Below the pieces are notes generated by a model that saw nothing but the letters and a program-made list of their open reading frames with translations, searched no databases and was not told where the DNA came from. DNA of 64,000 bases. It comes from Allofournierella sp. GTDB taxonomy: Bacteria > Bacillota > Clostridia > Oscillospirales > Ruminococcaceae. Within the stretch, counting starts at the first letter, position 1. Each line of letters starts with the position of its first letter. Below, one piece after another: positions 8,653 through 16,698 of the stretch. The position numbers and the translations under genes are program-made. The stretch lies in the NCBI GenBank assembly GCA_020025635.1, contig JAHHRU010000009.1, forward strand, positions 1 to 64,000, written 5' to 3'.

Positions 8653-9333
8653 TCAGCGTACTTTATAAGGGCAAAAGCCCAGTGCATCGGCCGAAATGAG
8701 GTGATACTCGATGCCGTCCACTTCCCCCTGCACGGCATAGTGGATGGATTTTCCGTGCAGATGGCCGTAATAGCACTTTTTCACCCCGTATTCCCGAAGC
8801 ACCTCCACCACCTGCCGGGCATCGGCATTGGGGTAAATGGGCGGATAATGCAGAAACACGATCTTTTCCCCATCGCCGGCAGCATCCAGGCTTGCCTTGA
8901 GGCGGCCCAGTTCCCGGTTCATCACCTTTTCGTCGTGGGCTTCGCCCGCATCGAACAGCCAGCTTCGGGTGCCGCACAAAGCAAGCCCCTCCACCAGATG
9001 GGAATTGTTGTGCAGGATGGAAATGCTGTCAAAATGATTTTGTGCAAGATAGCTTTCCATCTTGCGCAGGGTGCACCACCAGTAATCGTGATTGCCCTTG
9101 AGCAAGATCTTTTTGCCGGGCAGGGCTTCCAGAAAAGCAAAGTCCGCCCGGGTATCCTCCAGCTTCATGGCCCAGCTCACATCCCCGGCCACCACCACGG
9201 TGTCCTCGGGTTTTACCAGGCTGCGCCAGCTGCGTTCCAGTTTTTCCACATAGCCCTGCCATCCGGGGAACACATCCATCGGTTTTTCGCTCCCCAGCGA
9301 CAGATGCAGATCTCCGATTGCATAAACTGCCAT
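8653..9333 (-). CDS. calcineurin-like metallophosphoesterase
   Basis: This 226-residue protein has the full set of calcineurin-fold metal motifs: GDLHLS near residue 7, GDVSWA near 50, GNHDYW near 80, and a late GHLHG. This predicts a dinuclear metal phosphoesterase; the substrate (nucleotide, phosphoprotein or other) cannot be read from sequence. There is no signal peptide, so it should be cytosolic. A Shine-Dalgarno AAGGAG precedes the ATG. It stands alone between the tig promoter and the divergent DUF1540 gene. Confidence 0.85.
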   Translation of the reverse strand: MAVYAIGDLHLSLGSEKPMDVFPGWQGYVEKLERSWRSLVKPEDTVVVAGDVSWAMKLEDTRADFAFLEALPGKKILLKGNHDYWWCTLRKMESYLAQNHFDSISILHNNSHLVEGLALCGTRSWLFDAGEAHDEKVMNRELGRLKASLDAAGDGEKIVFLHYPPIYPNADARQVVEVLREYGVKKCYYGHLHGKSIHYAVQGEVDGIEYHLISADALGFCPYKVR

Positions 9334-9417
9334 TCAAAACTCCTTATTTGCAAAGTCCGGCGCTGCATAAGACCCGCGCCGGCCGGGCACACTGTTGTCA
9401 GAAGGGAGGGATACAAA

Positions 9418-9579
9418 ATGGAACCAAACCAGGAGCCGATCCTTCGCGGCATCTGCTGCGATGTGACCAACTGTGTGTACAACAACGGAAGCTGCTGCTG
9501 CACCGCCGACAGCGTTCATGTGAACTGCTGCTCCGGCGACCCGACCAAAACCAAATGTGATACCTTCTCCGAGATCTGA
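9418..9579 (+). CDS. small cysteine-rich DUF1540 protein
   Basis: This 53-residue protein contains a DUF1540 domain, with cysteines spaced as CC-x4-C-x6-CCC, then CC and a final TKCDTF. Such proteins are widespread in Clostridia and are thought to bind metal, but no function is established. A strong GGGAGGG lies 7 bases before the ATG. It is one of only three plus-strand genes here and is monocistronic, ending at a terminator. Its leader (9357-9382) contains the 7-bp inverted repeat CCGGCGC/GCGCCGG. Confidence 0.85.
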   Translation: MEPNQEPILRGICCDVTNCVYNNGSCCCTADSVHVNCCSGDPTKTKCDTFSEI

Positions 9580-9592
9580 CAATCCCCCGGAA

Positions 9593-9622
9593 ATGGCCCG
9601 CCTGAAAAGCGGGTCATTTTTT
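9593..9622 (+). terminator. terminator of DUF1540 gene, shared with convergent thrC
   Basis: The stem ATGGCCCGC/GCGGGTCAT has one G-T pair and a 7-base loop, and is followed on plus by TTTTTT. It lies between two convergent genes. On minus the stem also forms but the T-run is poor. Confidence 0.85.
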
Positions 9623-9624
9623 GA

Positions 9625-11088
9625 TTATTTTTCGCCCCGGGCTGCCACCGGGATCTCCTGCGGGCAAAGCTGCTGTGTGAAGCGCTCTTTTTTGCCCTCA
9701 AGGCCGGCAAGGGCCTTTGGGGCCGGCATATGGGCAGCAGCCGAAAGCTGCTTCATTGCGGCAAATTCATCCTCTGGCACCGTTTCGCCAAGGGCCGCCA
9801 GCACATCACCGGGGAATTTGAAAGGGCTTGCGGTGGAAAGCACCACCATCGGGCGGCGGCTTTCCTGCTTTTTTCGATATTCCCGGGCCGTTTTGAAGGC
9901 AACGGCCGTGTGCGGGTCGCAGAGATAGCCCTTTTTGAAGAGCGCCGCAATTTCCTGCGCAGTTTCCTCTTCGGTGGCATATCCGGCCGAAAAATCCCGG
10001 TTCAGAAGGCGGACGATGTCCATTTCCACCTGATAGGAGCCTTTTTCTGCCAGATCCTTCATCCAGCCGCTCACCCGCCAGGTGCCGCCCATGTGCCAGA
10101 GCAGCCGCTCCAGATTGGAGGACACCAGGATATCCATAGAGGGGGAGCTGGTGCGGTAGAAGGTGCGCCGGGCATTGTAGCAGCCGGTTTCAAAGAACTC
10201 GGTGAGAACATTGTTTTTGTTGGAAGCGCAAATGAGCTTTCCAACCGGCAGGCCCATCTGCTTTGCATACCAGCCGGCCAGGATATCCCCGAAATTTCCG
10301 GTGGGGACGCAGAAATCCACCTCTTCGCCCATGCGGACAGCGCCTTCCTTCAAAAGGTGCTGATAGGCCGAGAAATAGTAGGCGATCTGCGGCGCAAGCC
10401 GGCCCCAGTTGATGGAGTTCGCACTGGAAAGCTCCACGCCCTTTGCCGCCAGTTCCTCATTCAGCTCCGGGTCGGCAAACACCCGCTTCACGCCGGTCTG
10501 GGCATCGTCGAAATTGCCCTTGACCGCATAAACCGCCACATTGCTGCCGGCCTGGGTGGTCATTTGCAGGCGCTGCACCTTGCTGGTGCCTTCGCTGGGG
10601 TAGAACACCGCAATGCGCACGCCGGGGATATCTTTAAAGCCTTCCAGTGCCGCTTTGCCAGTATCGCCGGAGGTGGCCACCAGAATGAAGGTTTCCTTTT
10701 CTTTTCCTTCCAGCCGCTTTGCTTCCACCAGCAGATGAGGCAGCAGCTGAAGGGCATAATCCTTGAATGCGCAGGTGGGGCCATGCCACAATTCCAGCGC
10801 GTAAACATCGTCTTCCACACGGGTCATCTGCCCGGCTCTGCCCTGAAAGCCTTCTCCGTATGCCTTTTCGGCCGCAGACTTTAAAAACTCCGGCTGATAA
10901 TCGGTCAAAAACAGACTCAGCACATGGGCCGTAATGGACGGATAATCCGGCAGCGCCATGATTTTTTCAAGGTCTGCTTTCGGAAACCGGGTAGGGACAA
11001 ACAGGCCGCCTTCGGCGGAAAGGCCCTGGGCGATCGCTTCGGCTGCGCTGACCGACAGTTTTTCATTTCTTGTGCTGCAAAACTGCAT
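9625..11088 (-). CDS. thrC: threonine synthase
   Basis: This 487-residue PLP enzyme converts O-phosphohomoserine to threonine in the cytosol. The PLP lysine is Lys109 in GPTCAFKDY. The N-terminal STRNEKLSVSAAEAI is typical of the long bacterial and fungal ThrC type, and the phosphate-binding SGDTGKAA segment is present. A Shine-Dalgarno GGAGG stands 8 bases before ATG. It is the last gene of a run lepB-rbgA-rnhB-yraN-thrC. No other threonine pathway gene is in the window. Confidence 0.95.
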   Translation of the reverse strand: MQFCSTRNEKLSVSAAEAIAQGLSAEGGLFVPTRFPKADLEKIMALPDYPSITAHVLSLFLTDYQPEFLKSAAEKAYGEGFQGRAGQMTRVEDDVYALELWHGPTCAFKDYALQLLPHLLVEAKRLEGKEKETFILVATSGDTGKAALEGFKDIPGVRIAVFYPSEGTSKVQRLQMTTQAGSNVAVYAVKGNFDDAQTGVKRVFADPELNEELAAKGVELSSANSINWGRLAPQIAYYFSAYQHLLKEGAVRMGEEVDFCVPTGNFGDILAGWYAKQMGLPVGKLICASNKNNVLTEFFETGCYNARRTFYRTSSPSMDILVSSNLERLLWHMGGTWRVSGWMKDLAEKGSYQVEMDIVRLLNRDFSAGYATEEETAQEIAALFKKGYLCDPHTAVAFKTAREYRKKQESRRPMVVLSTASPFKFPGDVLAALGETVPEDEFAAMKQLSAAAHMPAPKALAGLEGKKERFTQQLCPQEIPVAARGEK

Positions 11089-11130
11089 TCTGATTACCTC
11101 CCTGCTTCATTTTCCGGGCAAATGCCCGGT

Positions 11131-11487
11131 TCAGGCTTCAAACGCATTTTTGATGCAGTGTACCTGCCAGCCGGACTTGGCCGGCATCACTTCCACCACA
11201 TCAAATCGAACCGGATGGTCTGCCAGACGGTGCTGCTGCAAAAAGAGCTGAGCGGCCAGAATGAGCCGCTTCTGCTTTGCAGGGCCCACTGCTTCGGCCG
11301 GGGTCATCCGCTTGGAAGCGGTGCGGGTCTTGACCTCGGCGATCACCACCGTCTCCCCTTCCAGCAAAACCAGATCCAGCTCTCCCTGCCGGGTGCGGTA
11401 TCCGTGGGCCAGAAGGCGGGCATTCCTGTCCAGATAATACTTTGCGGCAACCGCTTCGCCCTTTTGCCCCAGCTGGCTTGCGTTCAT
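11131..11487 (-). CDS. YraN family (UPF0102) endonuclease-like protein
   Basis: This 118-residue protein has the UPF0102 signatures GEAVAAKYY, then GELDLV and VIAEVKTR, which together form a restriction-endonuclease-like fold with E, D and E-x-K residues. The exact role is unknown; the fold and its constant pairing with rnhB suggest a nuclease linked to RNase HII. It begins one base after the rnhB stop, so the two are translationally coupled. Confidence 0.9.
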   Translation of the reverse strand: MNASQLGQKGEAVAAKYYLDRNARLLAHGYRTRQGELDLVLLEGETVVIAEVKTRTASKRMTPAEAVGPAKQKRLILAAQLFLQQHRLADHPVRFDVVEVMPAKSGWQVHCIKNAFEA

Positions 11488-11488
11488 A

Positions 11489-12094
11489 TCAGTACCCCAG
11501 CTTTTTCAAAAAAGAGCGCCGGTAAAAAGGCTGGATGCCATATTTTTCAATGAGCTCATAGTGAAGCTTTGTGGGGTAGCCCTTGTGCTGGGCCAGCTTG
11601 TACTGGGGATACTGGGCATCCAGCTCCTTCATATAGCGGTCCCGGCTGACCTTTGCCAGAATGGAGGCCGCCGCAATGCTGGCGCTCACCGCATCCCCTT
11701 TCACCTGGGGGGCTGCCGGGATCAAAAGATCCGGCGGCGTGCGGTTGCCGTCCACCAGAACAAAGGCGGGAACAAACTCCAGCTTTTCCACAGCCCGCTT
11801 CATGCCTGCCATGGTGGCCCAGAGGATGTTCTTTTCGTCGATCTCAGCCGGGCTCACGAACTCCACACTGGCGGCAACGGCTTTTTCCATGATCTGGTCA
11901 TACAGCGCTTCCCGCTTTTTCTCGCTGAGCTTTTTGGAATCGTTCACCCCTTCAATGGGCTTTTCCGGGTCCAGGATCACCGCAGCGCAGCAAACCGGGC
12001 CGCACAACGGGCCCCGGCCGGCTTCGTCCACACCGCAGAAAATGCCCTGCTCGCGGCGGAGCTGTTCATCAAAAGCATAAAGCTCACTGGTCAT
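11489..12094 (-). CDS. rnhB: ribonuclease HII
   Basis: This 201-residue RNase HII cleaves RNA in RNA-DNA hybrids and single ribonucleotides in DNA. The active-site start CGVDEAGRGPLCG supplies Asp and Glu; later ones lie in VDGN and in the KGDAVS region. The longer frame up to 12163 was rejected because a GGGAG ribosome site precedes the ATG of MTSELYAFDEQ, which overlaps the end of rbgA by 11 bases. Length then fits the family. Confidence 0.93.
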   Translation of the reverse strand: MTSELYAFDEQLRREQGIFCGVDEAGRGPLCGPVCCAAVILDPEKPIEGVNDSKKLSEKKREALYDQIMEKAVAASVEFVSPAEIDEKNILWATMAGMKRAVEKLEFVPAFVLVDGNRTPPDLLIPAAPQVKGDAVSASIAAASILAKVSRDRYMKELDAQYPQYKLAQHKGYPTKLHYELIEKYGIQPFYRRSFLKKLGY

Positions 12095-12983
12095 CTTCCA
12101 CGATCTCCCTTCGGGGCGGCGTTTCCAGCGTGATGCGGCCCCACTTGCTGGCACGGAACTCATCCACCAGCATGATGGATGCCCGCTCGGTGTTCACCTC
12201 GCCGCCGCTGATGAGCATGCCCCGCTTGCGGCCGATGGTTTCAATCAGCTCCCAGGCACCCTGTTCCAGCTGCTCCGGGCTGAGCTTGTACCGCTCTGCC
12301 AGCTTTTCCGGGTAGACCTGCTGCATCTGGCTCACAAGGCCCATGGCCAGCTCTTCAATATCCAGGATATCATCCTTGATGGAGCCGATGAATGCAAGGT
12401 TTGTGGCAATTTCCAGGCTGTCGAACTTTTTCCACAGAACACCAGGCATATCCAGAAGGTCATAGTTTCCAACCGTTACCCACTGCTTGCCGCGGGTAAC
12501 GCCGGGCTTATCGGCCGCTTTGGCACGGGCCTGGCCGGCAAAGTTGTTGATAAAGGTGGATTTGCCCACGTTGGGGATGCCGATCACCATCACCCGGATG
12601 CGTGCCCCGGCCATACCTTTGACAGCACGGCGCTCGATCAAATCTTTCAGCTCATCCTCAATGGCAGAGCGCACCTGAGAGGCGCTTCCTTTCTGCTTTG
12701 CGCTGATGGCCACACAGCCTGCACCCGCCTGGTGGAAATAATCCTTCCAGGCCCGGGTCAGGCTGGGGTCGGCCAGGTCCGCCTTATTCAGCACATACAG
12801 GCGGGGCTTGTTCTTTGTCAGGTTTTGCAGCTCCGGGTTCAGGCTGCTCAAAGGGATGCGGGCATCCAGAAGCTGGAGCACCACGTCCACATTTTTCATA
12901 TTCGCCTCGATCAGTCGCAGGGTCTTGGCCATATGGCCGGGGAACCACTGGATGTTGCGGCGGTTGATCATTTCGTTGCTCAT
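12084..12983 (-). CDS. rbgA: ribosome biogenesis GTPase RbgA (YlqF)
   Basis: This 299-residue circularly permuted GTPase acts in 50S assembly. The motif order is permuted, as expected: G4 NKAD at 66-69 comes before G1 GIPNVGKST at 135-143 and G3 DMPG at 178-181. The N-terminal IQWFPGHMAK is diagnostic. It overlaps lepB by four bases (start inside the lepB end) and rnhB by 11, so the three are coupled. rbgA-rnhB order matches Bacillus ylqF-rnhB. Confidence 0.96.
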   Translation of the reverse strand: MSNEMINRRNIQWFPGHMAKTLRLIEANMKNVDVVLQLLDARIPLSSLNPELQNLTKNKPRLYVLNKADLADPSLTRAWKDYFHQAGAGCVAISAKQKGSASQVRSAIEDELKDLIERRAVKGMAGARIRVMVIGIPNVGKSTFINNFAGQARAKAADKPGVTRGKQWVTVGNYDLLDMPGVLWKKFDSLEIATNLAFIGSIKDDILDIEELAMGLVSQMQQVYPEKLAERYKLSPEQLEQGAWELIETIGRKRGMLISGGEVNTERASIMLVDEFRASKWGRITLETPPRREIVEDDQ

Positions 12984-13522
12984 GCGATCCTTCCAAACTG
13001 TTTCAGCGGGAACAGGCGCAAAAGCACCCTTCCCAAAATATCTCGTTCGTCCACAAAGCCCACCTCACTGTTGCGGCTGTCGGTGGAATACTGGCGGTTG
13101 TCCCCCATCAAAAACAGGGTGCCTTCCGGCACGGTGATGGGGAAAGTGGTATCCCCGGTGCCCAGCGTGGCCCCCTCGTTCACATAGGGCTCTTCCAGCG
13201 GGGTGCCGTTTACATACACAAGGCCCTCGTCCGGGTCAATGTCCACCATGTCGCCGCCCAGGGCGATCACCCGCTTTACCAAAGGCTTGCCGTAGTGGGT
13301 GTAGCCATCCACCACCACCACATCGCCCCGGCTGGGTTTGTAAAAGGCGCTCTGCACCAAAAGCCGGTCTCCCTGGGCAAGGGTCCTGTCCATCGAGTGG
13401 CCATCCACCACCACAATGCGGGCGGCGAAAGCAAAAATCAAAACCAGAACGGCAACAGCGAACACCAGCGCATCATACCATTCCAGGATCTCACGGTTCT
13501 TTTTAATGCGTTTTTCTTCCAT
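12980..13522 (-). CDS. lepB: signal peptidase I
   Basis: This 180-residue type I signal peptidase has one N-terminal membrane segment (about residues 18-37) followed by the outside catalytic domain. The catalytic Ser43 lies in GHSMDRTL and Lys83 in LVKRVIALGGD. The conserved box GDNRQYSTDSR is near residue 140. Length is typical of the Firmicutes SipS class. It heads the rbgA-rnhB-yraN-thrC run under a promoter at 13627-13655. lepB beside rplS and rbgA is a common Firmicutes order. Confidence 0.95.
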   Translation of the reverse strand: MEEKRIKKNREILEWYDALVFAVAVLVLIFAFAARIVVVDGHSMDRTLAQGDRLLVQSAFYKPSRGDVVVVDGYTHYGKPLVKRVIALGGDMVDIDPDEGLVYVNGTPLEEPYVNEGATLGTGDTTFPITVPEGTLFLMGDNRQYSTDSRNSEVGFVDERDILGRVLLRLFPLKQFGRIA

Positions 13523-13626
13523 TTTATGCCTCGTATCTTCCCTTTCCCGGGCGGCACTTCTTTTGGGCCGCCTGCGGAAAAATCGGACGAAAAGCCGCTT
13601 TCCAAAGCCGCAGACGTCCCGCGGCC

Positions 13627-13655
13627 ATTATACCATATAACGAAAAAAGGGGCAA
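13627..13655 (-). promoter_or_regulatory. promoter of lepB, nested in rplS terminator
   Basis: On minus, -35 TTGCCC, 17 bases and extended -10 TGG-TATAAT. The -35 is formed by the second arm of the rplS terminator stem. Confidence 0.75.
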
Positions 13656-13672
13656 TATTCCATTGCCCCTTT
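13643..13672 (-). terminator. terminator after rplS
   Basis: An 11-bp stem (AAAGGGGCAAT/ATTGCCCCTTT) with loop ATTCC and TTTTTT on minus lies 13 bases past the rplS stop. Confidence 0.9.
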
Positions 13673-13684
13673 CTCGTTTGATTA

Positions 13685-14026
13685 TCAGATGCGCTCCTTG
13701 ACCTTAGCAGCCTTACCGGTACGCTCGCGCAGGTAGAACAGCTTCGCACGGCGAACCTTACCACGGCGAATAACCTCAACCTTCTCAACGAAGGGGCTGT
13801 TGATGGGGAACACACGCTCCACGCCAACACCATAAGAGCTGCGGCGAACGGTGAAGGTCTCAGCCACGCCGCCATGCTTCTTGGCAATTACGGTGCCTTC
13901 GAAAGCCTGGATACGCTCACGCTCGCCTTCCTTGATGCGAACGGAAACGCGAACAGTGTCGCCCACTTCAAACTTAGGCTGATTCTCTTTGATCATGCCT
14001 TCGGTCATAATCTTCATTGCGTCCAT
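13685..14026 (-). CDS. rplS: 50S ribosomal protein L19
   Basis: This 113-residue ribosomal protein L19 contains the family core GDTVRVSVRIKEGERERIQ, then FEGTV and RRSSYGVGVERVFP. An in-frame ATG five codons earlier exists, but GGAGG lies within those codons at 8 bases from the second ATG. Translation therefore starts at MDAMKIMTEG. It is monocistronic, with its own promoter, a structured leader and a terminator. Confidence 0.96.
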   Translation of the reverse strand: MDAMKIMTEGMIKENQPKFEVGDTVRVSVRIKEGERERIQAFEGTVIAKKHGGVAETFTVRRSSYGVGVERVFPINSPFVEKVEVIRRGKVRRAKLFYLRERTGKAAKVKERI

Positions 14027-14035
14027 TGATAAATC

Positions 14036-14135
14036 CTCCATTTTTTATGACGTTCATTCCCGTAAATCCGGCAGAGGACCGCCCGTTTAATGATGTACAT
14101 TAACCCCGCTGGTTGGACCAGCGGACACTAACGCC
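14036..14135 (-). ncRNA. candidate L19 leader (autoregulatory 5' UTR of rplS)
   Basis: The leader between the rplS promoter and ribosome site is about 100 bases and highly structured. It has a 7-bp hairpin CCGCTGG-TCCAA-CCAGCGG followed at once by TTAATG-TACAT-CATTAA, then a GC-rich segment. Firmicutes rplS genes are known to carry an L19 leader element in Rfam. The position and the paired hairpins fit, but the consensus was not compared by program. Confidence 0.5.
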
Positions 14136-14140
14136 TAAAT

Positions 14141-14169
14141 ATGATAACACAGCTTTATACAGAATGCAA
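14141..14169 (-). promoter_or_regulatory. sigma-A promoter of rplS
   Basis: On minus, -35 TTGCAT, 17 bases and -10 TATCAT start the rplS leader. They lie just past the stop of the upstream TIGR03936 gene, with no clear terminator in between. Confidence 0.7.
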
Positions 14170-14175
14170 GCCTTT

Positions 14176-14823
14176 TCAGGAGAAATCTGTAAGATTCTTT
14201 TGCAAAAGCCGGGTGCGCAGCACGCTTGCCCGGGTGGCATCCACCCCAAAATGCTCGTTCAGGTAATCCAGCCACAGGCTGGGGTTCAGGTTGAGGCCGT
14301 CGCCGCCGGCGGGCAGCTGCACCTGGAACTTTACCAGGCCGTTTTCCACTTCATAAGGGATGGTGGGCAGGAACTCTTTCAGCTCGATCTCCTTTTTGCC
14401 CCGCTTTGACTTTTTCAGGGCAATGGCACTTTCCTGTGCGTTGTAACGGTCGATGCCGGATTTGAATTCTTCCGGCAGGCTCACCGTGTAGCAGGCATAG
14501 GCAATGGCATCCGCCTTGTGATCCGGCTTTACCACCCGCACGATCTCAACGCCCCGGGGCATTGCGCCGGAAAGCGCCGCCTTCCAGGCTTCCAGATCCG
14601 GGTTTTCCTCCTCAGTTTTCACATCCACGCTTTCCACAAGGCTTTCCTGGCCCAGCGGCAGCGGGCAGGCAAAGGTCATGTAGATATGGGGGTTGAAGCC
14701 CAAAGTGTGCCAGACCGGCAGGCCGCTGCGCTTCAAAGACCGCTGCATCACCCGCTGAAGGTCCAGCAGAGAAATGTAGGACGCCTCGTCCTGTTTAGTG
14801 AACCAGATTCTGATCGTAGTCAA
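14176..14823 (-). CDS. TIGR03936 family radical-SAM-associated protein (DUF2344)
   Basis: This 215-residue protein belongs to the DUF2344/TIGR03936 family, always found beside or fused to the TIGR03960 radical SAM protein. Typical segments are the N-terminal RIWFTKQDEASYISLLDLQR and the GFNPHIYMTFACPLPLG box. Function is unknown; the pair is suspected to modify RNA or ribosomes. The start was set at TTG 14823 because GGGAGG lies 8 bases upstream, overlapping the end of the radical SAM gene by 29 bases. The longer ATG frame from 14934 has no such site and adds a non-family tail. Confidence 0.85.
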   Translation of the reverse strand: MTTIRIWFTKQDEASYISLLDLQRVMQRSLKRSGLPVWHTLGFNPHIYMTFACPLPLGQESLVESVDVKTEEENPDLEAWKAALSGAMPRGVEIVRVVKPDHKADAIAYACYTVSLPEEFKSGIDRYNAQESAIALKKSKRGKKEIELKEFLPTIPYEVENGLVKFQVQLPAGGDGLNLNPSLWLDYLNEHFGVDATRASVLRTRLLQKNLTDFS

Positions 14824-16672
14824 AGCAGGCACCTCCCAGCAGTTTGTTTGCACCGCAGGCACTGCACTTTCGGTTGCAGGGCTCGGTGGTCTTGGCCATC
14901 TGGGCCTTTTTGTATTCCCGCACCAGGAACTCATGGCTCACGCCGTAATCCAGGTGGCTCCAAGGGGTGATCTCATCCAGGCCGATGGTCCGGTTTGCAT
15001 AAAACTCGGTGGAAAGGCCCTGCTCCTTGAAGGTTTCCAGCCAGGTGTCGTAATGGAAGCACTCTTCCCAGCTGTCCAGATAGCAGCCCTTGCGGTAGGC
15101 CGCTTCCAGCACTCTGGAAAGCCGACGGTCGCCTTTTGCGAACACGGCCTCTAAAAAGCTGGTGGAGCTGTCGTGATAGTTCACATGGATCTTTTTGCTG
15201 TGCACCGAATGCAGAAGATGCTGCTGCTTTGCCTTGAGGCTTTCTTCGGTGTCCTGCGGCACGAACTGGAAGGGGGTGTGGGGCTTCGGAACAAAGCAGG
15301 CCACGCTGATGGTTACCTGAACGCTCTTGCCCTTGGGCTTGTCGGGGTTGGAATAGAACAGGTCCACCACCTTTTGGGCGGTGTTGGCAATGCCCTCGAT
15401 ATCCTCCATGGTTTCGGTGGGCAGGCCCATCATGAAGTAAAGCTTCACCGAGGTGTAGCCGGCCTTGAAGGCCATGGTGCAGCTGCGCTCGATCTCGTCC
15501 CAGGTGACGTTCTTGTTGATCACGTCACGCAGGCGCTGGGTGCCGGCTTCCGGCGCAAAGGTCAGGCCGCTTTTGCGCACCTTGTTGGTCTTTGCGATCA
15601 GGCTTTCGCTGAAATTGTCGATGCGCAGCGAGGGCAGTGAAAGGCTCACGTGCTCACGGGGGGCCCATTCGTTCATATCGTCCAGCAGTTCTTCCAGCTG
15701 GCTGTGGTCCGAGGTGGAAAGGCTGGTCAGGCTGATTTCCTCATAGCCGGTATTGGCGCACAGGTCCTGGGCGGCCTTGTCCAGCAGGGAAGCATCCCGC
15801 TGGCGCATGGGGCGGTACAAAAAGCCTGCCTGGCAGAAACGGCAGCCGCGCACACAGCCGCGCAGCACCTCGATCTGGGCACGGTCATGCACGGCGCCGA
15901 TCATGGGCACCACAAAGTTTGTGGGCAGCTTCTGGGTGTTCATATCCTGGATGATGGCCTTTGTGATCACGGCCGGTGCCGAGGGGTCGTTGGGGGTAAT
16001 GGCCCGAACACGGCCATCCTCCTCATACTCCACATCATAGAAAGCCGGCACATAGCAGCCGTCGATGGCGGCAATGCGGCGCAGCAGCTCTTTTTTGGGG
16101 GTGCCTTCTTTCTTTGCCCGCTCGATCTCTTCACAGACCAGGGGCAGCTGGATCTCGCCTTCGCCCAGCATCATCATGTCAAAAAAATCGGCCAGGGGCT
16201 CTGCGTTGCACACACAGGGGCCGCCGGCAACGATCAGAGGCCAGCTGTCGTCCCGATCGGCGGCACGCAGCGGGATGCCCGCCATATCCAGCATAGCCAG
16301 GATGGTGGTGTAGGAAAGCTCATACTGCAAGGTGAAGCCCACCACGTCAAAATCGGTGAGCTTATCCTTGCTTTCCAGCGCATACAGGGGCATTTCCAGC
16401 CGTTCCATCTGCTCTTTCATATCCAACCAGGGCATAAAGGCACGCTCGCACCACCAGTTGGGCCGCTCGTTCAGCAGCTCATACAAAATTTTCATGCCCA
16501 GGAAGGACATGCCCACCTCATAGGTATCCGGGAAGCAGAAGGCAAACCGGAGGTCCACCTTGCTTTTATCTTTAACGACGCAGCCCGGCTCACCGCCGGT
16601 ATAGCGGCCCGGCTTCTGCACATGGGCCAGCGCCTCTTTCAATTTCGGGTCAAACAACAGCATTTCCTCCAC
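14795..16672 (-). CDS. TIGR03960 family B12-binding-type radical SAM protein
   Basis: This protein of about 625 residues has an N-terminal cobalamin-binding-like domain and a radical SAM domain with the cluster motif C-x3-C-x2-C in RGCVRGCRFC (near residue 260). It matches the TIGR03960 family of uncharacterised radical SAM enzymes. Start is uncertain. GTG 16672 opens the frame, but GGAGG lies inside its first codons and is best spaced (8 bases) to TTG at codon 6 (LFDPKLKEAL). Its partner TIGR03936 gene overlaps its 3' end. In many Clostridia this pair is followed by rng and rplU, but here rplS follows. Confidence 0.88.
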   Translation of the reverse strand: MEEMLLFDPKLKEALAHVQKPGRYTGGEPGCVVKDKSKVDLRFAFCFPDTYEVGMSFLGMKILYELLNERPNWWCERAFMPWLDMKEQMERLEMPLYALESKDKLTDFDVVGFTLQYELSYTTILAMLDMAGIPLRAADRDDSWPLIVAGGPCVCNAEPLADFFDMMMLGEGEIQLPLVCEEIERAKKEGTPKKELLRRIAAIDGCYVPAFYDVEYEEDGRVRAITPNDPSAPAVITKAIIQDMNTQKLPTNFVVPMIGAVHDRAQIEVLRGCVRGCRFCQAGFLYRPMRQRDASLLDKAAQDLCANTGYEEISLTSLSTSDHSQLEELLDDMNEWAPREHVSLSLPSLRIDNFSESLIAKTNKVRKSGLTFAPEAGTQRLRDVINKNVTWDEIERSCTMAFKAGYTSVKLYFMMGLPTETMEDIEGIANTAQKVVDLFYSNPDKPKGKSVQVTISVACFVPKPHTPFQFVPQDTEESLKAKQQHLLHSVHSKKIHVNYHDSSTSFLEAVFAKGDRRLSRVLEAAYRKGCYLDSWEECFHYDTWLETFKEQGLSTEFYANRTIGLDEITPWSHLDYGVSHEFLVREYKKAQMAKTTEPCNRKCSACGANKLLGGACFDYDQNLVH

Positions 16673-16698
16673 TAATCTAAAGTCCTGTATATTTTAAC

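Noticed and set aside
14823..14934. Upstream ATG extension of the TIGR03936 gene
   Set aside because: No ribosome site, and it lies wholly inside the radical SAM gene; TTG 14823 has a well-spaced GGGAGG.
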